DNA from: Bacteroidaceae bacterium
Lineage (GTDB): Bacteria; Bacteroidota; Bacteroidia; Bacteroidales; Bacteroidaceae
Assembly (NCBI GenBank): GCA_017547205.1
Contig: JAFYQH010000004.1
Coordinates: 1-53,681, forward strand
DNA: 53,681 nucleotides
Direction: 5' to 3'
The number at the start of each line of letters is the position of its first letter. Within the stretch, counting starts at the first letter, position 1. The notes below the pieces were generated by a model. It was not told the origin of the DNA, did no database searches, and worked only from the letters and a program-made list of their open reading frames with translations. Below are positions 20,509 through 31,600 of this stretch, piece after piece. A program made the position numbers and the translations under genes.

Positions 20509-23154
20509 TCATTCAGCAAGCTGCTTTATCACCTTCACCAATTGCTCACCAAGGCCTATTGAGTATCCTTGCGAAATGAATACAACACGATTAAAGGTGT
20601 CGGCTACAAGAATCAACGGGCGGTTAGGGTTCTGCAACTTCATATTTGCAACAATCTCATTGTAGATTTTGTCGTTGATATCAGTGCCCCACACCACTGT
20701 CGACGGCAGGTCGGGGAAGTCGTTCACAAAACGCCCAGCCTCGTCCTTGTCGCGGAACAGGAGTACCATCTTCTGCCCCCACTTCTCGAAATCCTCTTTG
20801 TATGGCATAACATCACGCAGGAAATGGTTTGTCGGTTCACTGCCCGGAGCAATGACAGCAATGATATAATAGCCGCGGCCTGTTGACGAGAGCAAAGAAC
20901 GGTTTCTCTCCTCGGCAAGGTCGTAGAACAGGTTCTCGCTGTTGAAATCACCGATAACCTGCAGCTGTTCGCTGCTCTCGCGCTGCACAAACTCGATATT
21001 GCATTCCTTACCATCTTCGACATTTAAGAATGTGAGGTGTGCAAGCACACTGCCATCGGCCATACGTGTACCTGTCATCAAAAGATAGTCACCCGCATCA
21101 AGCGCCGCACCATCCTTGAGTAGCGATTCCCAGGTCACGCCCTCCTCGGGGTAACCAAGCAACTGCAGACGGCCGTCGACAATCTTCGATATCGAAAAAT
21201 GAGAGTAGTAGCGTGGATTGTCAATGAAACGTGTAGGATTATAAGAGGCTGTCAATGTGCCCTGTGGCGCATTCTTGACACCGGTGGCAACAACATCAAA
21301 GTCAACATCAATCCATCTGTTGTTCTCCATGTACTGTGTCTTTCCTGTCACCTCGTCAATACGGGCCGGGATACCCATTGCACGGGCCGCCGACACAAAG
21401 AAAATATCGCGTGAATGAGGGTCGGCGGTACGCATTTCCCACACACCGCGAGGCGACATACAGAGCGACAGAGGATTCCACGTTGCATCGACTTTTATAC
21501 TGTCACGACACCACTTTACCCAACGCTGCGGGTCACCGGCAAAGTATTGTCTCTTGTCGGCATCAAAGCATTTCTTGAAGAAGCCCTTATATTGAGTCAG
21601 CATCTCATTGCTCACGCGTGGATTGAGAATATACTTACGGAAAGTCTCATCGTATGCACCGTTGCGCACAGTACTTATCAGATGGTCTAACAACACGAAA
21701 ATGTTTACATCGCGCAAATCCTTGTCCGAGATGCTCAAAAGAAGATAGTAGGCCAGTTCACGTTCCTCGCGCGGTGTCCCTGACAGAAATTTCATTATTG
21801 TCTTGTAGTTGCCACGTGACTTAAGGAGCAACTGCGCTACAACCTTTTCGTGGCCATCATTGAATTCAAGTTTCCTTGCATACTCAAGAGCCTCATCGGC
21901 TGTAATAAAAGTAGCCACATAGGCATTGCGTACGGAATCTTCATAGGCAAAACGACGGGCGTTCTCTGCAGCCTGTGCAGAGGTGACATGCGGCACCGTA
22001 TTGCGTTCACGCGGCGGTACAATATCCATACCGAATGTCGCGCTGTAGCCCGGGGCCTTGTCCACGACGATTTTCACATTCCGCTCCTTGCCTGCGGTGA
22101 ACTTCGCAAAGCCAAACTTATCTCCGGCCGACGCCCAAGCCACCAAATCACCATAGCCTGTCGTTATCGAGGTACGTCCCTTATCATCGGTCTCCTTTTC
22201 GGCAGCGGTGAAGAATTCGGCATAGTTGAATATCTTGAACTCGACATTAGCCTTTAGTGGGACACCGTTCTCATCGACAACATTTATATCTGTTGTAACG
22301 ACAGGCGCATAGTTGGCCGTTACGTTTATCTCGGTATAACAAGGAGTCACACTCAACACCTCTTCGGGACCATCATAACGTCCAAACACGTTGGTGTGCA
22401 TCAACATTCCGCGCGATGCAGGAGCGTTGAACCAAGCAAGGTCAAGGACGGGCTCGGGTTCACAGGCTCCAAGAAAATGCCACTTGCCGTCAACCCAGGC
22501 CTCAACCCACGCATGATTATTGTCGGTATGCGCCCAACGTGGGGTATATACCTGACGTGCAGGGATACCCACCGCACGCAGTGCTGCAACGGTAAATGTA
22601 GACTCCTCGCCACAACGGCCATATGCAGTACGCACCGTTGCCAACGGAGAGCTTGTGCGTATGTCGCTCGGGGTGTAGGTAACCTTTTCGTGGCACCAAT
22701 GGTTCACCTCAAGCACCGCCTCACGCATTGAAAGGTTCTCAACACGCTCCTTCAGCTCTTTATAGAAAGCCGAACGGCTACAGTCCAGATTCTCATTATT
22801 CACCCTTACCGGCAACACGAAATGCAGGAATTCCCTCACGGGAACACTACTGCCCCACGGCATTTCGCGACGAGCCTTCAGTGCATAATCGACATTCTCC
22901 AAATGGTATTCGGCACTGTAATCGGCAATGTCGGGTAGTGGCATATAGGCATAGAGAAACTGCATGGCCTGGAGCCTCGCATCTTCGAGTTTGTCAAAGA
23001 CTTTGAAGTAGACTTCATTGTCAACAGCCTTGCGCCGCATGTCAAAATCGGCAGCAATGACGCCTTTCTTGTCAAAACCTTTCTGTGCATTCTGTGCAAA
23101 CAGATTTGCAAGACCTGCAAGAAGCATCAGTGAGAGTGTGAAGTATTTTTTCAT
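20509..23154 (-). CDS. Exported transglutaminase-like protein with thioredoxin-like C-terminus
   Basis: The start at 23154 (MKKYFTLSLMLLAGLANLFAQ, a signal peptide) is preferred; 23160 is also possible, while 23199 lies upstream of the predicted transcription start. 881 residues. The first transglutaminase-core domain has Cys181 in YGRCGEES and His214 in NNHAWVE, the expected catalytic pair. A carboxypeptidase-like beta domain and a helical region follow. A second transglutaminase-like domain (~570-640, ARAMGIPARID) has Pro in place of the Cys and lacks the His. The last ~130 residues (GYYIIAVIAPG... PLILVADTFNRVVF) resemble a thioredoxin fold without a CxxC pair. It may be a periplasmic or surface peptidase or amidase-like enzyme; the substrate is unknown. 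Confidence 0.82.
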   Translation of the reverse strand: MKKYFTLSLMLLAGLANLFAQNAQKGFDKKGVIAADFDMRRKAVDNEVYFKVFDKLEDARLQAMQFLYAYMPLPDIADYSAEYHLENVDYALKARREMPWGSSVPVREFLHFVLPVRVNNENLDCSRSAFYKELKERVENLSMREAVLEVNHWCHEKVTYTPSDIRTSSPLATVRTAYGRCGEESTFTVAALRAVGIPARQVYTPRWAHTDNNHAWVEAWVDGKWHFLGACEPEPVLDLAWFNAPASRGMLMHTNVFGRYDGPEEVLSVTPCYTEINVTANYAPVVTTDINVVDENGVPLKANVEFKIFNYAEFFTAAEKETDDKGRTSITTGYGDLVAWASAGDKFGFAKFTAGKERNVKIVVDKAPGYSATFGMDIVPPRERNTVPHVTSAQAAENARRFAYEDSVRNAYVATFITADEALEYARKLEFNDGHEKVVAQLLLKSRGNYKTIMKFLSGTPREERELAYYLLLSISDKDLRDVNIFVLLDHLISTVRNGAYDETFRKYILNPRVSNEMLTQYKGFFKKCFDADKRQYFAGDPQRWVKWCRDSIKVDATWNPLSLCMSPRGVWEMRTADPHSRDIFFVSAARAMGIPARIDEVTGKTQYMENNRWIDVDFDVVATGVKNAPQGTLTASYNPTRFIDNPRYYSHFSISKIVDGRLQLLGYPEEGVTWESLLKDGAALDAGDYLLMTGTRMADGSVLAHLTFLNVEDGKECNIEFVQRESSEQLQVIGDFNSENLFYDLAEERNRSLLSSTGRGYYIIAVIAPGSEPTNHFLRDVMPYKEDFEKWGQKMVLLFRDKDEAGRFVNDFPDLPSTVVWGTDINDKIYNEIVANMKLQNPNRPLILVADTFNRVVFISQGYSIGLGEQLVKVIKQLAE

Positions 23155-23176
23155 AATCATGGATTTTTTCAACTTG

Positions 23177-23184
23177 TAAAGATA
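23177..23184 (-). promoter_or_regulatory. Likely -7 element of the transglutaminase-like gene
   Basis: Minus-strand TATCTTTA matches seven of eight positions or better of TAnnTTTG (last base differs). No TTTG lies 19-21 bp upstream. Start near 23172 gives a leader of about 12-18 nt. Confidence 0.45.
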
Positions 23185-23288
23185 ATCATAATTTGCCATG
23201 TTCCGGGATTGCAGGCACGAAGATTGGCGAAAAATACAGAAATCGTCTCATTTCGTCCGGCGCAAGCCTGTTCGTCAAATATATTTTG

Positions 23289-23296
23289 TATATTTG
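23289..23296 (+). promoter_or_regulatory. -7 promoter element of the ABC exporter gene
   Basis: TATATTTG fits TAnnTTTG exactly; the -33 region is poor (CCTG at 23267-23270). A start near 23301 lies downstream of the ATG at 23193 and 15 nt before the ATG at 23316, supporting the latter as the start codon. Confidence 0.55.
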
Positions 23297-23315
23297 CAGT
23301 TTGAAGCGAACCGGC

Positions 23316-24971
23316 ATGAAAGGCAACAAAATCAACAATATCGGTATAAGGACCCTGCTGTCATGGCTCTGGTACAGTTCAAGAGGAGCACGCAAGCAAG
23401 CAACCCTGAACATAGCTCTGGGGCTGACCGACGTGGTGTGCCAACTGCTTTGGGTACTTGCATGCAAGCATGCCATTGACATAGCCACAGGCGTATCCGA
23501 CGGTTCATTGGCATACACCGGCACCATCATAGGCGCACTGATGCTTGCAGAGATTACGTCCCGCGGTGCAAGCCGCTGGATACATGCCGTAACCGGAAAC
23601 AAGGTACGCAACAGGATGAGGCTTGGCATATTCGCAAGGCTGCTACGCTGCGATTGGCTGCATTTGCAGAAACACCACACCGGCGACCTTGTAAACCGCC
23701 TCGAAGGCGATGTCAACGGAATTACAGCATTGATTACCGAAACGATACCGGCCACCATCGTAGTCATGGTACAGCTGACAGCATCATTCTTCCTACTTTT
23801 TGCAATGAGCCCAATGCTCGCCGTGTCAATTATCGTCATACTGCCTATAAGCCTAGTGGCCAGCCAGTTCTATGTGCGGAGAATGAGACGTCTGAACCGT
23901 GATGTAAGAGATAGCGACAGCCGCATCCAGTCTGTACTGCAGGAGAGCCTGCAGCACAAGGAACTCATAAAGACACTGGAGCAGAACGACTCGACCGAGA
24001 AACAGCTAGCGGAACTGCAGGAGCAACTGCACACGCAGGTCACGGACCGCACGAAATTCTCGCTCGGAGCATTCACGTTTGTACAACTGGGCTTTGCGGC
24101 AGGCTATCTTGTAGCGTTCATATGGGGCGTGGACAGTCTGCACGAGGGCATTATAACGTATGGCACAATGGCTGCATACCTGCAACTCGTCGGGCTTATA
24201 CAACGCCCCACCATGGACCTGAGCCGACATATACCGGGCATAGTATCGTCATTGACGGCTGCCGAACGCCTGTATGAGCTTGAGGACATGCCTTTGGAAA
24301 CTGAAGGAAAATCAATAATGCTTGAGGGCACAGCCGGTGTAAGGTTCAGAAAAGTAGGGTTCAGGTACGAAGACAAGGGCAGAAAGATTCTTGACAATTT
24401 CAGTTTTGATTTTGCCCCGAACAGTTCTACTGCCATTATTGGAGAGACCGGTACAGGAAAAACGACACTCATACGCCTTATGGTTGCACTTGTCAGCCCA
24501 CAGGACGGAGACATCGAAATCTACAACAGGAATGGGACATACCCATCGTCAACCCTGACAAGAGGCAATTTCGTCTATATTCCGCAGGGGAATAGTCTTG
24601 TAAGCGGAACGATAAGGGACAACCTGCTCATGGGTAATCCCGATGCCACGGAGGAACAGATGAAAGCCGCCCTACACATGGCATGTGCCGACTATGTACT
24701 TGAGTTGCCGGACGGCATGGACAGCGAGGTGACAGAACGCGGCGGGGGACTGAGTGAGGGACAGGCTCAAAGAATAGCAATTGCCCGCTCGATATTGAGA
24801 CCGGGTAGCATACTGATACTCGATGAAATAACATCGGCACTTGACGAAGAAACAGAGCAGGAACTCCTGAAGAGATTGACGCAAGGGCAGACAGGCAAGA
24901 CCCTAATATTTGTGACCCACCGCCCAGCTATAATGGAATACTGTACCCAGACACTCAAGATAGACAAGTAA
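23316..24971 (+). CDS. ABC exporter, fused membrane and ATPase domains
   Basis: A 551-residue half-transporter, expected to work as a homodimer in the inner membrane. Residues ~1-330 form the six-helix transmembrane domain (hydrophobic segments near 30-50, 65-85, 145-190, 245-290). The nucleotide-binding domain follows with Walker A GETGTGKTT (~376-384), signature LSEGQ (~479-483), Walker B ILILDEIT and the H-loop in VTHRP near the C-terminus. The usual signature is LSGGQ; LSEGQ is a known variant. Lipid, peptide or drug export are all possible, and the gene has no informative neighbour. The start at 23316 fits the promoter better than the upstream in-frame ATG at 23193. Confidence 0.85.
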   Translation: MKGNKINNIGIRTLLSWLWYSSRGARKQATLNIALGLTDVVCQLLWVLACKHAIDIATGVSDGSLAYTGTIIGALMLAEITSRGASRWIHAVTGNKVRNRMRLGIFARLLRCDWLHLQKHHTGDLVNRLEGDVNGITALITETIPATIVVMVQLTASFFLLFAMSPMLAVSIIVILPISLVASQFYVRRMRRLNRDVRDSDSRIQSVLQESLQHKELIKTLEQNDSTEKQLAELQEQLHTQVTDRTKFSLGAFTFVQLGFAAGYLVAFIWGVDSLHEGIITYGTMAAYLQLVGLIQRPTMDLSRHIPGIVSSLTAAERLYELEDMPLETEGKSIMLEGTAGVRFRKVGFRYEDKGRKILDNFSFDFAPNSSTAIIGETGTGKTTLIRLMVALVSPQDGDIEIYNRNGTYPSSTLTRGNFVYIPQGNSLVSGTIRDNLLMGNPDATEEQMKAALHMACADYVLELPDGMDSEVTERGGGLSEGQAQRIAIARSILRPGSILILDEITSALDEETEQELLKRLTQGQTGKTLIFVTHRPAIMEYCTQTLKIDK

Positions 24972-25055
24972 CATAAACCTCGGTGTGTGATTCCGTTTAC
25001 AATACAATAAAACGGCCTCATGCACGTTAAAAGATAGATAAACGGCAATACAACT

Positions 25056-25646
25056 ATGATAGAATACCTCAAGGGAGAGATTGCAGAGCTTACACCCGCA
25101 ACGGCAATAATAGAATGTGGCGGTGTAGGCTACGAGACAAGCATAACCCTAAACACATACAGCGCACTACAGGGAAAGAAGGAGTCAAAGCTATATATAC
25201 ACGAGGTCATACGTGAAGACGCGCACCTCCTTTACGCATTCAGCAACAGACAGGAACGCGAGTTGTTCCTGCAGTTGCTGTCCGTTTCGGGCATAGGCGG
25301 CAACACTGCGCGTACCATCCTTTCCGCATTCACGGTAAACGAACTATGCGAGGCAATCGCCACCGGCAATGAGGTCGCCATAAAAAGCGTAAAGGGCATA
25401 GGGCTGAAGACTGCACAGAGACTGATCGTTGACCTCAAGGACAAGATAAGCAATATCGGAAGTGCATCAGCCGCAACATCGGCAAAGGTTTCGGCCGACA
25501 CCGAGGTCTTGGAAGGTGCAGTTGCTGCACTTGTCATGCTGGGATTCCCTTCGACAGCAGCCAACAAGGCGGTACAGTCGATAATCAAGAACGAGCCCGG
25601 AGCAACCATAGAACAAGTCATAAAACTGGCACTCAAGCTATTATAG
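25056..25646 (+). CDS. ruvA: Holliday junction branch migration protein RuvA
   Basis: A 196-residue DNA-binding subunit of the RuvAB branch migration complex. The N-terminal OB domain (MIEYLKGEIAELTPATAIIECGGVGYE) is followed by the double helix-hairpin-helix region (LLSVSGIGGNTARTIL at ~73-88 and IKSVKGIGLKTAQRLIVDLKDK at ~109-130) and the small C-terminal RuvB-binding domain (~150-196, ending IEQVIKLALKLL). Length is typical. It is the first gene of a set with sprA (21 nt downstream) and the L,D-transpeptidase gene; a ruvA-sprA neighbourhood is one I know from other Bacteroidota. Confidence 0.95.
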   Translation: MIEYLKGEIAELTPATAIIECGGVGYETSITLNTYSALQGKKESKLYIHEVIREDAHLLYAFSNRQERELFLQLLSVSGIGGNTARTILSAFTVNELCEAIATGNEVAIKSVKGIGLKTAQRLIVDLKDKISNIGSASAATSAKVSADTEVLEGAVAALVMLGFPSTAANKAVQSIIKNEPGATIEQVIKLALKLL

Positions 25647-25667
25647 CCAAAAGCACATAGGGGATAC

Positions 25668-28600
25668 ATGAAAGGACACACATTGGCATTACTTATTGTT
25701 GCACTCTTCGCATGCATGGAAATGCTTGCGCAGAACAACTCACGCATTGACTCTTTACGCCAGGCCATAAGAAACAGGGCCAGAAGGGAAAGTGTCAATG
25801 TGAACGACACCTTACCTGCACGCTTCCCAATATCGGACATAAACCCGACAACAATCGACGACCTTGACCATCACCCGCTAGACCTGCGTAACCCGCAGAA
25901 CATCGTAACGGACACGATATACAACGACAAGGACAGCATGTATTCAATTGTCACAAGATTGGGAGATAGGACAATTCTTGGAGCCCCCATACTGCTCCAC
26001 CCCGAAGAGTACAGCCGATGGACAGGAAACAAATCCATGCAGAACTATTTCCGCAGGAAGAACTACGAAGAGTGGAAAAATGCCAAGGAGAAAGACAAGT
26101 TCGACTTCACCGATATGCAGTTCGACCTAGGACCCGCCGAGAAGATATTCGGTCCGGGAGGAGTAAGAATAAAGACACAAGGAAACGCAGAACTGAAGAT
26201 AGGCTACTCAATACAGACCATCGACAACCCATCATTGCCCGAAAGAAGCCGCAAGACACAGAGTTTTGACTTTGACGAGAAGATTAACCTCAATGTACGC
26301 GGCAGTGTCGGCGACAAGATGAACATGGACTTCAACTACAACACCGAGGCCACGTTCAGCTACGACGCAAAGAAAATAAACCTCAAGTACGAAGGAAAAG
26401 AGGATGAAGTCATAAAGCTCATCGAGGCCGGCAATGTGACATTCCCGACGAACTCGAGCCTCATCAAGGGCGCATCTTCACTCTTTGGTGTAAGGGCCGA
26501 CCTGCAGTTCGGCAAACTCACATTGCAGACAGTCGTTTCACAGAAAACGTCCAACACCTCCGTAGTAAGCTCAAAGGGAGGAACTCAGCTCAATACATAT
26601 GAGATAGAGGTTACTGCATACGAGGAGAACAAGCACTTCTTCCTCGCCCATTATTTCCGTGACAACTACGACCGCTCCATGTCGCAGTTGCCGACGGTGC
26701 TCTCCGGTGTAAGCATCAACCGCATAGAGGTGTGGGTAACGAACAAAACAAGCGACTACAACAACCCCAGAAACATTGTGGCATTTACTGACCTGGCCGA
26801 GAACAGCCACATAAGCAACCCGCTATGGGGTGCAACAGGTACAGGACAGCTCCCGTCCAACAATGCCAACAACCTGTACTCGCAGATGAACACAGGATAT
26901 TCTGCAATCCGCGACATCGACCAGGTTAACAGTGTACTCGGCAACATCAACGGGATAGACGGAGGAAGAGACTACGAAAAACTATCGAATGCCCGTCTGC
27001 TGTCATCGTCGGAATACACTCTCAACCAGGCATTGGGATTCATTTCACTGAGAACAGCCTTGAGAGCCGACGAAGTTCTGGCTGTAGCGTATGAATACAC
27101 CTACGGCGGACAGACATATCAGGTCGGTGAATTTTCGAGCGACATAAAGGATTCAAGGACAACAATGTTCGTAAAATTGCTGAAGCCGAACGCCTGCTCA
27201 CCCACCAACGGATGCTGGGACCTGATGATGAAGAATGTCTATTCGTTAGGGACAAGAAGTCTCCAAAGTTCCGGCTTCAAGCTCGATGTCTACTATGCAA
27301 GCGACAGTTTGGGAACCAACATAACCTACCTGCCCGAACAAAGCCTTAAAAGCACACCGCTCATCCAGATGCTAGGGCTCGACCGCCTAGACAGCAACAA
27401 CAGCAAGGAGAACCCCAACGGCATTTTCGACTTCATTCAAGGATATACGGTGGATACTTCGACAGGAAGGATATTCTTCCCCTCGGTAGAACCGTTCGGC
27501 AGCTACCTCAAAGGAAAGATAAACAATGACATACTGGCCGAAAAATATATCTTTCAGGAGCTTTACGACTCGACAAAAACCGTGGCGAAGCAACTTGCCG
27601 AAAAGGACAAGTTCTACCTGATAGGCGAATATACAGGTTCTGCGGCCAACGTGATACAGACCGGTTCCACTAACATCCCGCGAGGCTCGGTCGTGGTTAC
27701 AGCAGGCGGCGTCACGCTCATCGAGAACAGCGACTACCAGGTAGACTACTCTACCGGTACCGTAACCATACTCAACCAGAGCATCATCGATGCCGGAACG
27801 AACGTGCAGGTATCACTGGAAAGCAACACCCTCTTCAACATGCAGAGAAAGACCGTGCTCGGACTCAACTGGATGTATGATTTCTCGGACGACCTCAAGT
27901 TCGGAGGAACATTCATGTCGTTGACCGAAAAACCGCTTACTACAAAGGTGGACATGGGTGCCGAGCCTTTGAGGAATTTTCTATGGGGATTCAACCTCAG
28001 CTGGAAGAAACAAAGCCAATGGCTTACAAACCTTATAGACCGTCTGCCGCTCATCAGCTGTACCGAGCCTTCGTCCATAACATTGTCGGCAGAATTCGCA
28101 AAACTGCATGCAGGGACATCCAGCGATGTACAGAGCGAGGCTTCATACATCGACGACTTCGAGAACAGCGAAAACGGAATAAGCATACAATCAGCGACGG
28201 GATGGATGCTGTCATCGCTGCCCAGCAGCATGCCTTACAGCAACCTCACCAATGATATACGTACCGGGTATGACCGTGCACACATAAGTTGGTACACTAT
28301 AGACCCCCTGTTTACAAGACGCAGTTCATCGCTGACGCCGTCACACATAAAGAGCGACGTAGAACAACTGTCCAACCACTATGTACGCGAAGTATACGAA
28401 CGCGAGCTTTACCCTAACAAGGAATCGACATATGGTGAGACTTCAACCATGGCTCTCCTGAATGTGACATACTACCCCGATGAACGCGGTCCGTACAACC
28501 TTGATACCGACATGGACTTCAACGGAAAGCTCAACGACCCTGCAAAACGTTGGGGCGGTATCACACGCCAGTTAACAACAACAGACTTCGAGGCTGCCAA

Positions 28601-31600
28601 CATACAATATCTTGAGTTCTGGATGCTCGACCCATTCATCTATGAGCAGGATGGCATGGGAGGTGACCTTTATTTCAACCTCGGTGAAGTATCGGAAGAC
28701 ATCCTAAAGGACGGTAAGAAGTCATATGAAAACGGATTGCCGGCCGAAGGCAACAGCCATGGCTACGAGGAGACTATTTGGGGACGTATTCCCACAACCG
28801 CCAGCCTGGTATATGCATTCGACAACAATGCAAACACCCGCAACCAGCAGGATTTGGGATACAACGGACTCAGCAGCGAAGACGAGGCCCAGTTCCCAGC
28901 ATACAAGGAGTACCTTGCCGCACTCCAGGGTAGAGTCCGTCAGGAAGTGTATGACAGTATCCTTGCCGACCCGGCAGGTGACAAGTACCACTATTTCCGC
29001 GGAAGCGACTACGATGCTGTCGAGAAGGGCATCATCGAACGCTACAAGTACTTCAACAACAGCGAGGGAAACTCCCCAAGTTCTTCGGGAGAGAGCTTCA
29101 GCAGTGCGGCAAAGACCACACCCGACGTGGAGGATGCGAACCAGGACTTCACGATGGACGAGTACGAAAGCTACTTCCAGTACCGCATATCGCTACGTCC
29201 CGAGGATATGCAGGTAGGCAAGAACTACATTACCGACAAGCGCCTCATAACCACTAAACTGCGCAACGGAAACACAGAAAGCGTAAACTGGTACAAGTTC
29301 CGCATTCCGGTCGAAGAGTACGAAAAGGTAGTCGGCTCCATACGCGACTTCACCTCAATACGCTTCCTGCGCTTGTACATGACACAGTTCAGAAAACCTA
29401 TCACCCTGAGATTCGCTACAATGCAGTTCATACGAGGCGACTGGAGAGCATATATGCAGCCCATAGCTTCAAAAAACAACACTGCACCTACCGTATCGGG
29501 AGACTTCACTATGTCTGCGGTAAGTATTGAGGAGCATGGCGACAGAAAACCGGTAAACTATGTACTGCCCCCGGGCATCACACGTATCGTCGACCCCAGT
29601 CAGCCGCAACTGCGCCAGGACAACGAACAGGCACTGGCCTTGAACGTCAGCAACCTCGGCAGCAAGGAATCGCGTGCAGTATACAAGAAGAGCAACCTTG
29701 ACATACGCCAGTATGAGCGTCTGCAATTGTTCATACATGCCGAATCACAGGAAATCGATGCCACACAGCTGGCAAGCAATGATGTGTCACTGTTTATACG
29801 TCTCGGTTCGGACTACAAGAGCAACTACTACGAATATGAGGTTCCCTTGAGCATAACCCCACATGGCTCCTACGACGGCAACAGTGCTGCCGCAGCCAAT
29901 ATCGTATGGCCCCAGGAGAACATGATAAACATTCCGTTGAGCAAGCTCACCAACATCAAGGTGAAACGCAACACCCTGCGCAACAGCAATGCCGAGGGTG
30001 TGACAAACACAACAATATACAGCGAATATGACGAGGATGAACCCAAGAACAGGATAAGCATTGTCGGCAGCCCGTCATTGGGACAGATAAAGGTAATGAT
30101 GATAGGCGTGCGCAACAATACCGCATCCAACAAGTCAGCAACAGTATGGGTAAACGAGATGCGTCTGCTCGGTTTCAATAACAAGAGCGGATGGGCCGCG
30201 CAGGGAAACGTTAACCTGAAGCTCAGCGACATTGGCACATTTGATGCACAGGGAAGAATTGAGACTGCCGGCTTCGGCGGAATTGAGGACAAACTGGCGT
30301 CGCGCCGTACCGACGACTACTACCGTTACTCACTGACCGGCACCATGGACTTCGGTCGCCTACTGCCACCGTCGTTCAAGGTTTCACTTCCTACATACTA
30401 TTCATACACGAAGGAAGTGACATCACCACTCTACAGTCCCTTCGATTCGGACCTGCTTCTTGACGACGTGCTCGGTTCCTATTCTGGAGCAAGCAAGGAT
30501 TCACTCAAGAACATTGCCGAAGTACGCTCCATAATGCGCAACTTCAGCATAAGCAACGCAAAGATCAACATTGCGAGCAAGACCCCTATGCCCTATGACC
30601 CGGCAAACTTCTCGTTCAGCTACTCACGCTCGACTACCGACAACAGCGGAAGCACAATATGCTGGGAGAGGAATCTGAACTGGAAAGCTTCGATAAACTA
30701 TAGCTACTCCAGCCCCATCAAGACCATCAAACCGTTCGAGAAGATAAAGAGCAAGTCTAAATGGCTCAAGATATTCAAGGAGTGGGGCTTCAATCCGCTG
30801 CCCCAGTCATTGTCCCTCAACACAGACATGACAAGAACCTACCATGAGGTGCAGCGGCGCGACATCAACGCCCTTGCAAGCGGGGAGGAGATACCGCTCA
30901 CATTCTCACAGCAGTTCTACTGGAACCGAACGATGGCATTGAAGTGGGACCCGACCACAAACCTCAGGATGAGCCTGAACACAGGCACGAATGCAGAGAT
31001 TGAAGAGCCGTTCCTGCCTGTAAACAAGGACAGGTTCCCCAACGAGTATGCCATATGGAAAGATTCCGTTAAACGCAGCATAAAGGAGTTCGGCCGCCCG
31101 CTCAGCTACCAGCAGAGCTTCAATGCGTCGTACACGCTCCCGCTCAACAAACTGCCTATATTCGAATGGCTTACTACGGACATAGATTACTCAGCTACAT
31201 ACAACTGGCAGAGAGGAAACAGCATAAACAAGATAAATTTCGGAAACAACATCTCAAACAAGAGAAATATTGCAGTCAAGGGTACATTCAACCTTGAGAA
31301 ACTCTACAACATATTCCCATACCTTGAGGAAACCAACAAACGCTTTGCAGGCAACAATAAGAAAAGCAAGGTCACAAAGCGGAAGCCCGCAATGAAGAAA
31401 CCGAAACCGTTCACAAAGGAAATAGCCCTAAAGGCAGACACGACCATTACGCTTGCACACAACCTCAAAAGCAAGAAATTTGAAATTACCGCACGCACCA
31501 AGAAGGGCGAAAAATACAAACTCAAGTACAAGGTAATAGACGAGAACAATATCCTCATAAAGAACAAGGACACAATAAGTCTCAAGATTACCATACTGCC

